This document shows, in pieces, positions 1 through 9,442 of a DNA stretch of 64,000 nt. The notes under the pieces were generated by a model. That model did no database searches. It was not told the origin of the DNA and saw nothing but the letters and a program-made list of their open reading frames with translations. Position 1 is the stretch's first letter. Each line of letters begins with the position of its first letter. Position numbers and translations under genes: made by a program. This DNA comes from Candidatus Gastranaerophilales bacterium (GTDB lineage: Bacteria; Cyanobacteriota; Vampirovibrionia; Gastranaerophilales; Gastranaerophilaceae): contig CALUPY010000004.1 of the NCBI GenBank assembly GCA_944322755.1, positions 52,663-116,662 on the forward strand, in the 5' to 3' direction.

Positions 1-1634
1 CCAGCAATAACATAGGTTCTGCGGATAATTACTTTACTTATCAGCAGACCGGAACTGCAGAGGATTATTTCAGCGCAGAAGCTGAAAATGACCTCTACGT
101 TCAGGGTATGGGCGACAAGACTAACATCTGGCAGCTTATCACAAAACGCGGCAACATGGGGCTTGTCTTTGACGGAAATACAACAATCAGAGAACTAACT
201 GCCGGCAAAGATATTCAGATAGTTAACAAAGGAGAAAATCTGACAATCTACGATCTTGGAAGATTACCTCATATGCTTAACCCTGAAGATGATTTGTTAT
301 ATCCTCATGACAGAATTGAACTTTCTTCGGTAGTTCCTGAGACAATTAATATAGCTGTTCTTGATGCAAAAGGCGGAGATGATGCGTATTCAACATTAAA
401 CATCTATAATGCGTTCGTCAGAGGCACAGATGACGATAAGGCCGATGTGGTTCTTGCCGCAGACAGAATTATTGCTCACGCTTCTGAGGCTCCGGATTCT
501 GTAGTATCTAATGCTGCACGTCCGGATGGCTTTGACGCAAGCGAAGGTCGTGACTATTATGATGACCCGTCTGATACAAATTCTGAAATATTGCAGGCAA
601 CCGGTTTCAATACATCGGGTGCAGGCTCTCAGTTGACGTTTGATATAACCGGTGTTTCTCCGGAAATAGTTGCGGCTGTGAATGAAGAAGTCTCAGGCAG
701 AGATTACAATTCACAGGATGTTGTACAGACAATACACATCTTTAATAACGACTACGGCTTTACTGAAACCGTATACAAAGCTAATGACATAACGCTTTCA
801 CTGAACTCGGCGTCATCATCTCCGACAGATAACCGAGGTGCATTATTCAATACCTTCTATACAGATAATGCATACGTTGATACAAAAGATTTAAATCTTG
901 ATATGAAAGATGCTTTTGTAACAAATTACGGTGAGTTCAGAAACGGAAACAGAGGCGGTGACGGCGGTGCCCACGATGTTGGCGGCGGTTACAGATGGCT
1001 GACTATCGTGGACAATGACTATCAGAGAAATATATCATCTCTGTACGGTATAAATCTTACGACCCAGCTTTATACAAAACTGACAGGCTCTTATGCTCTA
1101 CACATGGGTAATACTATTGACCAGCGTACAAAGGCACCTGTTGTATACTATAACCCTTATGAAGTTGTAAACCTTCCGAGAACGGAAAACAGCTTCTACA
1201 GATTGACGTTTAAGGATGACAAAATCCAAAAAACTACGACTACACCTGAGTTTGAGGATATAGACAAAGACACCTACAAACCGACAAAACGTCAGAATAT
1301 AAGATTCTCACTTGCGAAAGATGATGAAGAAGTAAAAGTTGCAAACAAGAGAATCATAAGTATTCTAGACATATCAAAGGGCGGTCTTGCTGTAGAACAC
1401 GACGGAACACTGCAAAAAGGCGAAGAATTTATGATAAATCTCTCTTATCATAATATTACCGCCACGCCTGAGGTCAGAGTTGTCCGTGTAAGCGGTAATA
1501 AAGCCGGATTGCAATTTATCAATATGGACAATGCCACGGCAAACAAGATTCTCTATATAAATCTGTTTGCGGCGCAGGATAATACAGACCAGACGTCGTC
1601 CAACAAAGCGACTATGGTGATTGAAAAACTATAA
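1..1634 (+). CDS. 3' end of a large adhesin-like surface protein with a C-terminal PilZ domain (partial)
   Basis: The reading frame is open to the left edge of the window (in frame from base 3), so the true start lies outside and the visible 543 codons are only the C-terminal part. Most of it is Asp/Asn/Gly/Thr-rich, beta-strand-like sequence of the kind seen in large filamentous surface adhesins, which I infer rather than prove. The last ~115 residues look like a PilZ domain: RQNIR (bases 1290-1304) fits the RxxxR motif and DISKGG (1368-1385) fits the (D/N)xSxxG motif, the two c-di-GMP contact sites of PilZ. A domain that normally binds an intracellular messenger on an apparently secreted protein is odd. 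A rho-independent terminator follows at once. Confidence 0.72.
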   Translation, partial: SNNIGSADNYFTYQQTGTAEDYFSAEAENDLYVQGMGDKTNIWQLITKRGNMGLVFDGNTTIRELTAGKDIQIVNKGENLTIYDLGRLPHMLNPEDDLLYPHDRIELSSVVPETINIAVLDAKGGDDAYSTLNIYNAFVRGTDDDKADVVLAADRIIAHASEAPDSVVSNAARPDGFDASEGRDYYDDPSDTNSEILQATGFNTSGAGSQLTFDITGVSPEIVAAVNEEVSGRDYNSQDVVQTIHIFNNDYGFTETVYKANDITLSLNSASSSPTDNRGALFNTFYTDNAYVDTKDLNLDMKDAFVTNYGEFRNGNRGGDGGAHDVGGGYRWLTIVDNDYQRNISSLYGINLTTQLYTKLTGSYALHMGNTIDQRTKAPVVYYNPYEVVNLPRTENSFYRLTFKDDKIQKTTTTPEFEDIDKDTYKPTKRQNIRFSLAKDDEEVKVANKRIISILDISKGGLAVEHDGTLQKGEEFMINLSYHNITATPEVRVVRVSGNKAGLQFINMDNATANKILYINLFAAQDNTDQTSSNKATMVIEKL

Positions 1635-1639
1635 TGTAA

Positions 1640-1665
1640 AAAAGACCCGGGAAATCGGGTCTTTT
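1640..1665 (+). terminator. Rho-independent terminator of the adhesin/PilZ gene
   Basis: A 10-bp inverted repeat (arms 1640-1649 and 1656-1665, loop GGAAAT) with a GC-rich core and a T-rich right arm starts six bases after the stop codon of the adhesin/PilZ gene. Confidence 0.85.
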
Positions 1666-1704
1666 GTTGATTAAAAGATGATAATTTTGTAGTACTATCC
1701 TTTT

Positions 1705-2295
1705 ATGAAAGAAAAAGAAATAATTAAATTAAATTTTAAAACTTATCCTGTACTTTTTTGGGTTAGTCTGTTAGTTATTATAGCTGCATGTTTCTGGATA
1801 TTTGAAAAAGCGGCAATAATAATTATTATTGTATTTATATTTATTTTGTTTTTTTATGCGCCTCGGGTTTTAGATAAACTATCAGAGCGTTTTGGGTATG
1901 GAAATTCAGGGTTTTCAAATGCTGAATTTTACAGCAATTTAAAAATCTTAAAAATAGATTCAATTTCCATTCCTTTAGCTAATATACAAAAAATTTCAGT
2001 AGAAATAGACGGCATACCTCCGTATGATTATTTCGCAGATAGAAATGATTTTATTCGTTCAATGATGATTTATTCGACTGTTTATATAAGTTTAAAAAAC
2101 GGCGAGGTTTTTGATTTTCCTGTAACATATCTTTTCGGACTTAAAAAAATTGTTGATTTGGCAAAAATGTACAATATATGTGTAGAACTTCCGGAGAACT
2201 ATAAAAAAATGGTACTGGACAGAGTTAGAATAAAATATTTTTATCTTGCGTTATTTCTTGTACTTGCCGGTGCTATTTTGAGCATATTTTTGTAG
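1705..2295 (+). CDS. Small integral membrane protein, unknown function
   Basis: This 196-residue protein has two hydrophobic segments close together near the N-terminus (about residues 15-32 and 35-52), a soluble middle of about 120 residues, and a final hydrophobic helix at residues 178-196. Two membrane helices followed by a compact beta-rich soluble region recalls bacterial membrane proteins with a PH-like domain, but there is no decisive motif. No clear Shine-Dalgarno sequence precedes the ATG. The 3' end overlaps the convergent neighbour by 23 bp. Function not recognised. Confidence 0.7.
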   Translation: MKEKEIIKLNFKTYPVLFWVSLLVIIAACFWIFEKAAIIIIIVFIFILFFYAPRVLDKLSERFGYGNSGFSNAEFYSNLKILKIDSISIPLANIQKISVEIDGIPPYDYFADRNDFIRSMMIYSTVYISLKNGEVFDFPVTYLFGLKKIVDLAKMYNICVELPENYKKMVLDRVRIKYFYLALFLVLAGAILSIFL

Positions 2296-2566
2296 TTTCT
2301 TCCTTTACCGGAGCGGGATTGTTCCTGTACCGGTACCAGAGACACATATCCATTAAAAGAAACGCCGTGTTTAGAAGATACAGCACTATGACAATATCTC
2401 TGCTGAAAAATATCTTGTGCAAAATTCCGCAGATGTAACCTAAGAGAATAAGATAAGAAAACGTTATGCTTTTTCCGTGAACGCATTTACATCTGTAGGT
2501 TTTGTATGCCGCAATAGGCCAGCTTATTCCGAAACAAACCATCATACCTGCTTCAAAAATACTCAT
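2273..2566 (-). CDS. Small PQ-loop-like membrane protein
   Basis: A 97-residue protein with three predicted membrane helices. The first half (a helix ending in WPIAAYKTYRCK, then HGKSITFSYLILLGYICGI) resembles small half-transporter proteins of the PQ-loop/SemiSWEET type, where a helix with a Pro-containing motif is followed by a basic turn and a Lys-Ser segment. Substrate cannot be stated. An AGGAGA Shine-Dalgarno sequence lies 5 bases before the ATG, which supports the start. The gene converges on and slightly overlaps the membrane gene to its left. Confidence 0.7.
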   Translation of the reverse strand: MSIFEAGMMVCFGISWPIAAYKTYRCKCVHGKSITFSYLILLGYICGILHKIFFSRDIVIVLYLLNTAFLLMDMCLWYRYRNNPAPVKEETTKICSK

Positions 2567-2636
2567 TTTGCTCTCCTTTTAAAAGTTTATGTCCGCTGCG
2601 GTCTCGCTTGTATAAATGTATATGCGCTGCGAGTTT

Positions 2637-2755
2637 CGTCAACCCTGACAGTTTGCGGGTGTGACTCCTTGCACTTGCCGGCTGTGCCGGATTTGTTTTT
2701 AAACAACGAACTTGTTCATTGCACAGCTTCAATATGGAATCGGAGTCAGTTGACG
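2637..2755. repeat. Long imperfect inverted repeat in the intergenic region
   Basis: The 276-base gap 2567-2842 holds no convincing gene. CGTCAACCCTGAC at 2637-2649 is nearly the reverse complement of GTCAGTTGACG at 2745-2755 (two extra bases in the left arm). Inside lie a second pair, GACTCC (2663-2668) and GGAGTC (2742-2747), and a perfect small hairpin, CCGGC-TGT-GCCGG (2678-2690). The whole could fold as one long stem with a branched head, like a MITE or a structured transcript. No target-site duplication is evident. Confidence 0.4.
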
Positions 2756-2842
2756 ATATGAAACTATTATTACTCTGAATTTTAAAAAATCAACGGGCAA
2801 AAAATATTTTTTTGCGTTTTACTATTAACAGGAAATAATTTC

Positions 2843-4849
2843 ATGAAAATTACATTTTTACCCTCAATAAGATTTTTTAACGCATATCATAAACAGTCCC
2901 AAAACAAGACTGAACCTGATAAAAACTATTCTGTTTCCCCGGCTTACGGGTTGTATTATATGCCTTTGAGCTTTCACGGCAAGGTCGATGAAGAACTTAT
3001 GAAAGCGGAAGGTGTTCATTGTCCCGTGTGCGGGATAAAAATGCTCTCTAAAGAGAAGTATTTGAATCTAATTGAAGAAAGCAAGAAAATAGAAAAACCT
3101 GGCGAGTTTTTTGAGTTTTTGAACAAAAATAAGGAATACATTCCGGATTTTTATTTAAAAATCATAAAGCATACAGAGGCAATGCTTGAAAATCCGAATG
3201 TACAAACAATGAATGATGTGTTTTTAAATTTGTCGAGGATATCAAAATCAAGGGTGAAAACATATCTTAGAAGAACCGCCGGAACTTTTACAACATTGAA
3301 AAATTACGGAAGCGTATCTGATGAAGACAGTAAAAAGCTTGAAATTTGTATTGACGAGTGTATGAAACCAACGCTTGAAAAAACGGCTAAGGTTTCAAAA
3401 CTTTCGTACTATATGGATTTGTTGCAAAAAAATATCCTGACTTTAGACACACTAAGAAAAAAAGACATATATAGAGAATCAAGGGAAAGGCTGAAAGATG
3501 CTTTTTTGTATTCAGGCTTATTTAAAAAATCTTGGAACAATGGTTCTAATTTTAACGAAAATATTACATCTGAGCTGGTTTCACGTATTTTTTTACCGTC
3601 TTTAAAACGAACCGGAGCCTTGTTTTCTGATTTGAACAATAAAAAGTTTAAAGATGAAAATACGATTTTGTTATGTGGAGGATGTGAAAAAAATAACAAA
3701 GAAATAGTAAAAACGCTTAGATTGAATCCTAAAGTTAAGCAGAATATTAATATTTATTTGAAAGATATTTCAAAGTGTATAGCCAAAAGTGATATAGACC
3801 TTCCTTCTTCTTATCCGATAGAACAGGCGAAAAGTATAAGACGCCTGACGAGTATTGATATCGATATTCAGGAGCTTTTGGGTGTATTAAAAAGTAAAAT
3901 TTTTGAGGAAAGACGTAGTGATATAAATTTTGAGGTGCTGAATTTTGAAGATGTTCCCTGTGCAAGCTGTGGTATACCGACGTTGACTCATGAGCAAAAA
4001 ATAAAACTGTTGATCAGCATTGAAAGAGCCAAAAGTGATGAAGAACTAAATTCAATAGTAGAAAAGAATAAAAGATATTTGCGTCCTGAGTTTGTTGAGA
4101 TATTGGATGAATATAGGTATATTACCTCAAAATTTCCGAATATGTCACAGGGCGATATTATAAAATTATTGCAGAGTAAAATGGATTTATCAATGGATAT
4201 TATTATACTCGATACGGTGGATTTGATAAAAAAACATGCGGAAGATATTGAATTAAATCAAAGTGACAAAAGATTACTCAATAAATATTTAAATAACACA
4301 AAGAATAAATTTTTGAATAAAGAACGTGAACTCTGGTTTCCTTACCGTGAATACAACACACTTATCGGTGAAACACTTATGAAGATGGAGAATCCGAGGA
4401 AGTTTGAATTAATAGATATTGCAAGGGGAGAACCAAGAGAAAAACATATAATAGAAACTATTCTATACTTACACCCCAATATTCTTTCAAAGATGAGTCC
4501 GCTTAAAGGTATGCTGCAGAATATGTTTAAGCAGTCTGTTATAACAGCTGATCATATTATGCCCCGTGACAGAAATGGGGGTAATGATAAGGAAAATATT
4601 GCAGCATTTTGCAAATTTTGTAATCGAAAAAAAACAGATATGCTCCTGAAAGATTATTACAATTTTAATCCACAACTAAGAATAAATATGCAAAAATATT
4701 TGAACAAAGTAGTCAGATTAATAAAAACTGGAGTCCTCAAGGGATATGAGGATTATCCATCGCAATTTGCAGAGAATATAAAAAATCTTACGAGTAAAAA
4801 TCCAAAGCCGATAATCCTTAAATATCCACGTGTTGGAAAAAAAGATTAA
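2843..4849 (+). CDS. Large HNH-endonuclease-like protein with two homologous zinc/HNH modules
   Basis: This 668-residue protein carries a clear HNH signature near its end: D570-H571, then N585, then C590xxC593 followed by N594, the layout of a metal-finger nuclease. The protein is internally duplicated. Module 1 starts with C60xxC63G and ends with C278xxC281; module 2 starts with C373xxC376G and ends with C590xxC593. The stretches after the second Cys pair also align (LNPKVKQNINIYL against FNPQLRINMQKYL). Module 1 has lost the Asp-His pair and is probably structural. The first ~50 residues are Asn/Gln/Tyr-rich without a signal peptide. An AGGA lies upstream of the ATG. The biological target is unknown; no restriction, toxin-antitoxin or CRISPR partner is adjacent. 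Confidence 0.8.
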   Translation: MKITFLPSIRFFNAYHKQSQNKTEPDKNYSVSPAYGLYYMPLSFHGKVDEELMKAEGVHCPVCGIKMLSKEKYLNLIEESKKIEKPGEFFEFLNKNKEYIPDFYLKIIKHTEAMLENPNVQTMNDVFLNLSRISKSRVKTYLRRTAGTFTTLKNYGSVSDEDSKKLEICIDECMKPTLEKTAKVSKLSYYMDLLQKNILTLDTLRKKDIYRESRERLKDAFLYSGLFKKSWNNGSNFNENITSELVSRIFLPSLKRTGALFSDLNNKKFKDENTILLCGGCEKNNKEIVKTLRLNPKVKQNINIYLKDISKCIAKSDIDLPSSYPIEQAKSIRRLTSIDIDIQELLGVLKSKIFEERRSDINFEVLNFEDVPCASCGIPTLTHEQKIKLLISIERAKSDEELNSIVEKNKRYLRPEFVEILDEYRYITSKFPNMSQGDIIKLLQSKMDLSMDIIILDTVDLIKKHAEDIELNQSDKRLLNKYLNNTKNKFLNKERELWFPYREYNTLIGETLMKMENPRKFELIDIARGEPREKHIIETILYLHPNILSKMSPLKGMLQNMFKQSVITADHIMPRDRNGGNDKENIAAFCKFCNRKKTDMLLKDYYNFNPQLRINMQKYLNKVVRLIKTGVLKGYEDYPSQFAENIKNLTSKNPKPIILKYPRVGKKD

Positions 4850-4925
4850 CTTTTTATTCAGTACGCATTTGGAAAGAGTCAAGTTTTTTGTTGGATTCTA
4901 AAAAAATCCTACGTTAATTATTGTT

Positions 4926-5834
4926 CTATTTAATTTGACGTTTCAAATTATTTTTAACTCCCGCGAGAGGTCCATTGTTAGGTGCACGAAAATTCTGGTA
5001 ATATTTTTTTGCATAAGTAAACGGGAATCTCGGAATCCAGCCGAGTTTGACAAAAACAGACACTCCTTCGACACCTTGAGAAAACATAAGTTCATCAATT
5101 GTATCTTCATATGCAGGAGATATTGATGATAGTATTTTAAGTATATAATCTGCTGCGGTAACTACGGAATATCCGGACACAAGCCCTGTGTTTACCACCA
5201 AATCCGTAACTTTTACATCAGTGTCATTTATTCTTACTTTTCTTGTGCCTTCAGGAAGTACTTCGTCTTTGTCTGTGATTTTTTCAAGTTCATACCATTT
5301 GCCTTCATATTGGATTCGCATAATTTTAGGACTGGGCATATATATATCATCAAATTCGTTTTTTAAAAGTACTTCACCATTAAAATCAGTAATTCCGTAT
5401 TTATAATTTTTGCAAGTCAAAAACATCTGTCCGAATAACGGTTCTATAGAAGAATATTCAGGCGGGATTATAACATTTCCTTCTTCATCATATAGACCAT
5501 AGTCATAATCGTTACCTAATTTTACATATTTTCCGAAAACTCTTTCAACATGACGGAACCTCGGCTCGATTATAAAATTTCCGTCACAATCCATCAGTCC
5601 GTAACGGTTTTTCTTTAAGGCTATCCATGATGTATTACCTACTCTTACCAGCATTTTATAATCAGCGTCAGTAATATTGTCCCCGTTTTTTAATTTCAGC
5701 CCGAATTTTCCGTCTTCATTATAAACTTCTATATCAGACATCTTGTTTGCAGTGACGAAAGTGCTTTCTGATGAAGCAAAAGCGCAGCCTTGTAATATTA
5801 AAAATAAACCTGTTAATATAAAAATCTTTTTCAT
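4926..5834 (-). CDS. WG-repeat (KWG-type) lipoprotein
   Basis: A 302-residue exported protein. The N-terminus is a signal peptide ending in LILQGC, which fits a lipobox with Cys17 as the lipidated residue. Residues about 70-165 hold three WG-type beta repeats with Tyr in place of Trp (RYGLMDCDGN, DYGLYDEEGN, KYGITDFNGE), each followed by a short hydrophobic strand. WG repeats are surface or periplasmic beta modules of unknown binding function. The C-terminal ~120 residues are unrelated and unrecognised. The start region is divergent from the AsmA-like gene, leaving a short shared promoter space. Confidence 0.78.
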   Translation of the reverse strand: MKKIFILTGLFLILQGCAFASSESTFVTANKMSDIEVYNEDGKFGLKLKNGDNITDADYKMLVRVGNTSWIALKKNRYGLMDCDGNFIIEPRFRHVERVFGKYVKLGNDYDYGLYDEEGNVIIPPEYSSIEPLFGQMFLTCKNYKYGITDFNGEVLLKNEFDDIYMPSPKIMRIQYEGKWYELEKITDKDEVLPEGTRKVRINDTDVKVTDLVVNTGLVSGYSVVTAADYILKILSSISPAYEDTIDELMFSQGVEGVSVFVKLGWIPRFPFTYAKKYYQNFRAPNNGPLAGVKNNLKRQIK

Positions 5835-5866
5835 AATGAGATAATAGCATGATTTTATAAAAATTG

Positions 5867-5878
5867 TTATGCTATAAT
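5867..5878 (+). promoter_or_regulatory. Extended -10 promoter for the AsmA-like gene
   Basis: TATGCTATAAT contains a perfect TATAAT at 5873-5878 preceded by a TGC extension. It lies about 30 bases upstream of the ATG at 5909. An earlier in-frame ATG at 5864 falls inside this promoter, so it is unlikely to be the translation start. Confidence 0.55.
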
Positions 5879-5908
5879 TTTTATCAAAATAGGGTTGGAT
5901 GGAAAAAT

Positions 5909-8692
5909 ATGAAAATATCAGGAAAATTTAAAGTTTTAACAGCAGTTATAATCTTTGCGGCAATACTTATCAGTATACCTTTTGTTTTGTATTTAAAGGT
6001 TTTGCCTTATGCGGTTTCTAATAAAGATGTTCAAAATTATGTTGTAAAAATAGTTAAAGATATGACGGGTGCGGATTTGCAGCTCAAAAATCCTGAACTG
6101 ATTACAATCCTTGCTCCTTCTTTGAGTTTTAAAACTGATAAAATTTTGCTAACAAAAGAACAAGAAAAACTGCTGGAGATAGACAAACTTCATATAAATC
6201 TTTCTTTTGCTGATATTTTGAAACATAAAATCGAACTTAAAAAGGTCGGTATGGACTATGTCTTTGCCGATGTTAACAAACTGACTGCACTTATGCCCGA
6301 GCAAGAGAAAAAAGAACCAAAGAAGAGTGACTGGACAGTCGGATGGTTTAACTCTCTGTTTTATATCAAAAAATTACAGATTTTATATAAAGCAGAGCCT
6401 GATATGTTTGTTAAAGTTGACGGAAATAAGCTTATCATTTCAGATAAAAGAGAGCCCAAATACGTTCTTTTCCATTTTGACGTAAATATAAATAAAAACA
6501 AAGAGCATTTATTTTTTGCACTGGACGACAGAAAAAGCGTTTACATTAAAGACAGAAGACTCAATATCGACAACTGTATATTCGATATAAATAATTCCAG
6601 AATATATATAAACGGAACGTCAGATGAAAAAAATAAACTCAATATTAATGTCGCATCTCACGATTTTGATTTAAAAAACGGAGTTTCATTATTGGAGTCG
6701 AATCTTTTTGTTCCAAACGGCAAAGAAATGCTTTCGTTCTTCAAAGATATTAAAGGCAAACTGGATTTTCAGATTAATCTTTCAAAAGACGGTCTTAACG
6801 GAGATGTTTTTGTAAAACAGTCTTCTCTAAAAGTTATACCTGTAAATAATCTGCCTATTACCGTAACAAAAGGAAAAATTCATTTGACACCCAAAACTAT
6901 TTATTTGAGTGATTTTAACGGTTATTATGGTAAAAATTCTGTAAAAAATAAAGTCACAATGACAGGTTCAATAAAGGATTATACAAAATCTGTCAACATG
7001 TATATAGAAGCCTCTGGAAAGGCTACAAATGAACTGACAAAAGACTATATCTCGAAACTTGTCGGTTGTCCTCTGACTCTAATCGGTGATGCAGGGACAA
7101 AAGTGATCGTAAAATCCATCTATAATAAAATGGACATAACTGTTATGTCCAAACTGGCAAAAGGTCAGGATATACTTGTTGCAGGTGCATCTCTCAGTCC
7201 GACAGGATGGGATAGAGCAGTTAAAGCTGATTTTCATTTTGAAAATAATATTTTAGATATTAAATCCATAAACTACTATATTGCATCGGTTCTTGACAAA
7301 AATTCAAAGGGAGTTAAGCCGATATTAACAATAGACGGCGTTGTGGACTGTTCTACACTTATAGTTAAAAGATTAGGATTCGAAATACCTAATCCCTTGC
7401 CCAGTGAGTTTTTGAATGTGCTAATTGGTCAAAAACTCTTCAAAGGCGGTAAAATTGCAGGTAATCTTCAAATGATTAATACCGGCAAAGTCCCTTATCT
7501 TGACGGTACGCTTTCTATGGACAAGGTGCGTATTCCCAGCCAGCGTCTGTCACTAAGGGAAGCAAAATTCACTACCTCAAAGCATAATATTCATATAAAC
7601 GCTTTCGGCCGCTTTAAACGTTCAGAATATAAATTTTCAGGTGATATAAAAAATGAACTTATATTCCCGGTTGTCGTAAAAAATATACATCTGACAGTTG
7701 ATAATATTGATGTGGAAAAAGTACTACTTTCAATGAATAAGCAAAACACCTCTGCTGTCAGTGCGGCACCTACAGAAACAGACGAAAAAACACTTGAAAA
7801 TGCTGATAGTGCAAGTGATGATTCTTATACATTTGATACCGGGCTTTTGATAGTTGAAAGATGTATTTTTGAGCTGGTAAAAGGAAATTACAAAGATATA
7901 AACTTTGGAAATCTTAAAGCAAACCTTACACTAGACAAGAATGGAATTTTTGAGATACATTCCAATAAATTTGATTTTGCAGAAGGTATCTCGAGTTTGA
8001 AAGTCAGGTGCGACCTGATGAATCACAAATACAGTATAAGACTGGGTGTAAAAGATATAAATTCAGATTTGATTGCAACTACTCTGCTTGCTCTGAAAAA
8101 AGAAATAACGGGTAAAGCTATGGGACTGATTGAGCTAAACACTGATGATTCGTTCAAACTTAACGGAAGAATACAGTTTGATATAAGCCATGGCACGATT
8201 CAGAAAGTCGGACTGGTCGAATATGCATTAAAATTTGCAGCCCTGTTTAGAAATCCTTTGGCTATGATTAGCCCATCAACTGTTGTAGATTTGGTTAACG
8301 TGCCTGAGGGCGACTTTGACAGAATTCATGGGGATTTGCAGATAAAAAATAATGTCGTTGAAAAAATCATGATAAAATCTTCTGCTGCCCAGCTCAGCTC
8401 GTTTATTATAGGCAGGTTTGACCTCGAGACAAGAGATGCAACTCTTAGAATATATACAAAATTCAGCAATAATAACAAAGGTTTTGCCGGATTTTTGAGA
8501 AATATTTCCTTAAATAGTCTTGCAAATAGGGTGTCTTTCAAAAATGATGCAGAGGCAAATTATTATGCCGCAGAAATTGCACAGCTTCCTGACATTGATG
8601 CGGACGAAAAAGACTGTCAGATATTTTTAACAAAAGTAGATGGTGATGTTGAACATTTCAATTTCTTATCTTCATTGAAAAAAATAAAATAA
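5909..8692 (+). CDS. AsmA-like envelope protein
   Basis: A 927-residue protein anchored by one N-terminal membrane helix (about residues 10-30). The rest is a long beta-strand-rich region with repeated hydrophobic/polar alternation, typical of the AsmA/TamB/YhdP superfamily of bridge-like proteins thought to move lipids between the two membranes of didermic bacteria. The last ~200 residues, with the NPLAMISPSTVVDLVNVPEG stretch and a following IKNNVVEKIMIKSS strand pair, look like the conserved AsmA C-terminal domain. I start at 5909 rather than 5864 because a GGATGG ribosome-site-like sequence precedes it and the promoter overlaps the earlier ATG. The gene abuts a convergent neighbour two bases after its stop. 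Confidence 0.75.
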   Translation: MKISGKFKVLTAVIIFAAILISIPFVLYLKVLPYAVSNKDVQNYVVKIVKDMTGADLQLKNPELITILAPSLSFKTDKILLTKEQEKLLEIDKLHINLSFADILKHKIELKKVGMDYVFADVNKLTALMPEQEKKEPKKSDWTVGWFNSLFYIKKLQILYKAEPDMFVKVDGNKLIISDKREPKYVLFHFDVNINKNKEHLFFALDDRKSVYIKDRRLNIDNCIFDINNSRIYINGTSDEKNKLNINVASHDFDLKNGVSLLESNLFVPNGKEMLSFFKDIKGKLDFQINLSKDGLNGDVFVKQSSLKVIPVNNLPITVTKGKIHLTPKTIYLSDFNGYYGKNSVKNKVTMTGSIKDYTKSVNMYIEASGKATNELTKDYISKLVGCPLTLIGDAGTKVIVKSIYNKMDITVMSKLAKGQDILVAGASLSPTGWDRAVKADFHFENNILDIKSINYYIASVLDKNSKGVKPILTIDGVVDCSTLIVKRLGFEIPNPLPSEFLNVLIGQKLFKGGKIAGNLQMINTGKVPYLDGTLSMDKVRIPSQRLSLREAKFTTSKHNIHINAFGRFKRSEYKFSGDIKNELIFPVVVKNIHLTVDNIDVEKVLLSMNKQNTSAVSAAPTETDEKTLENADSASDDSYTFDTGLLIVERCIFELVKGNYKDINFGNLKANLTLDKNGIFEIHSNKFDFAEGISSLKVRCDLMNHKYSIRLGVKDINSDLIATTLLALKKEITGKAMGLIELNTDDSFKLNGRIQFDISHGTIQKVGLVEYALKFAALFRNPLAMISPSTVVDLVNVPEGDFDRIHGDLQIKNNVVEKIMIKSSAAQLSSFIIGRFDLETRDATLRIYTKFSNNNKGFAGFLRNISLNSLANRVSFKNDAEANYYAAEIAQLPDIDADEKDCQIFLTKVDGDVEHFNFLSSLKKIK

Positions 8693-8694
8693 GG

Positions 8695-9408
8695 CTACCT
8701 ACAAAGTGCAAGAGGTTGTTCTAATTCAATGTAAATTGGCGTTCCTGCTTTGACTTTGTAATGAAGCCCGGGTGTAAAAGCTCCGAGAATCAGTCCGACT
8801 CCGCCGCCTATAGGCATACCAAACGCCATTGCGCCAATACCTACAGCGTTTCCAATATGACCAAGACAGGCAGAACCGATTGCAGCACCGAGCCCCGTAC
8901 CTATACCGAACATTCCGACAGTATATGCAGCAGCCTTTCCTACAGCACTCAGGGGTGATTTCTTTAGTTCGTTATTTTTTGCATAAGGCAGAGCACATAT
9001 GTCTATTGTTCTGCCGTCCGGCAGATTTATTTTGTCAAACACTATACAGACTTTAGCATTTCTGTTCATCCATTTTGGCTTTTCTATATATTTTATTGTT
9101 CCGATAATCTTTGTACAGGATGGCAATAAACAGCGCCCCTCTCGGGTGGATAATCCATCCTCCAGACAAAAATCTACGATATCACCGCATTGTACGGTTT
9201 TTGAGTTAAAATCCGAATTAAATATTATTTTTAAAACGTTATGAGGCATAATCACTGCTGCCGTGGGGGTAATTTTTACAATATTCACAGTAGAACCCTT
9301 ATGCTGCTCCAAGTGTTCAATGATGAACGGTTCTTCAAGAGTACAATCCGCCAGCGCAAGATTTTGTATAAAAAACGTTATCAGAATTATACTGAGAAAT
9401 TTTTTCAT
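8695..9408 (-). CDS. Exported protein with VirB10/TrbI-like and glycine-zipper segments
   Basis: A 237-residue protein with a clear signal peptide (MKKFLSIILITFFIQNLALA). The middle region, with RCLLPSCTKIIGTIKYIEKP and then VFDKINLPDGRTIDI, resembles the beta-barrel core of TrbI/VirB10-type and related exported proteins. A glycine-rich hydrophobic stretch (about residues 155-215) could insert in a membrane as a glycine zipper. There are six or more cysteines in the exported part, so disulfides are possible. No secretion-system genes are next to it, so this is probably a stand-alone family. Function unknown. Confidence 0.65.
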   Translation of the reverse strand: MKKFLSIILITFFIQNLALADCTLEEPFIIEHLEQHKGSTVNIVKITPTAAVIMPHNVLKIIFNSDFNSKTVQCGDIVDFCLEDGLSTREGRCLLPSCTKIIGTIKYIEKPKWMNRNAKVCIVFDKINLPDGRTIDICALPYAKNNELKKSPLSAVGKAAAYTVGMFGIGTGLGAAIGSACLGHIGNAVGIGAMAFGMPIGGGVGLILGAFTPGLHYKVKAGTPIYIELEQPLALCR

Positions 9409-9442
9409 AAACTCAAATTAGCGCAAAATTTGAATTTTGGTA

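Noticed and set aside
2477..2761. A 94-codon open frame on the plus strand
   Set aside because: It overlaps the opposite-strand PQ-loop-like gene and the inverted repeat, has no ribosome site, and its residue content looks random.
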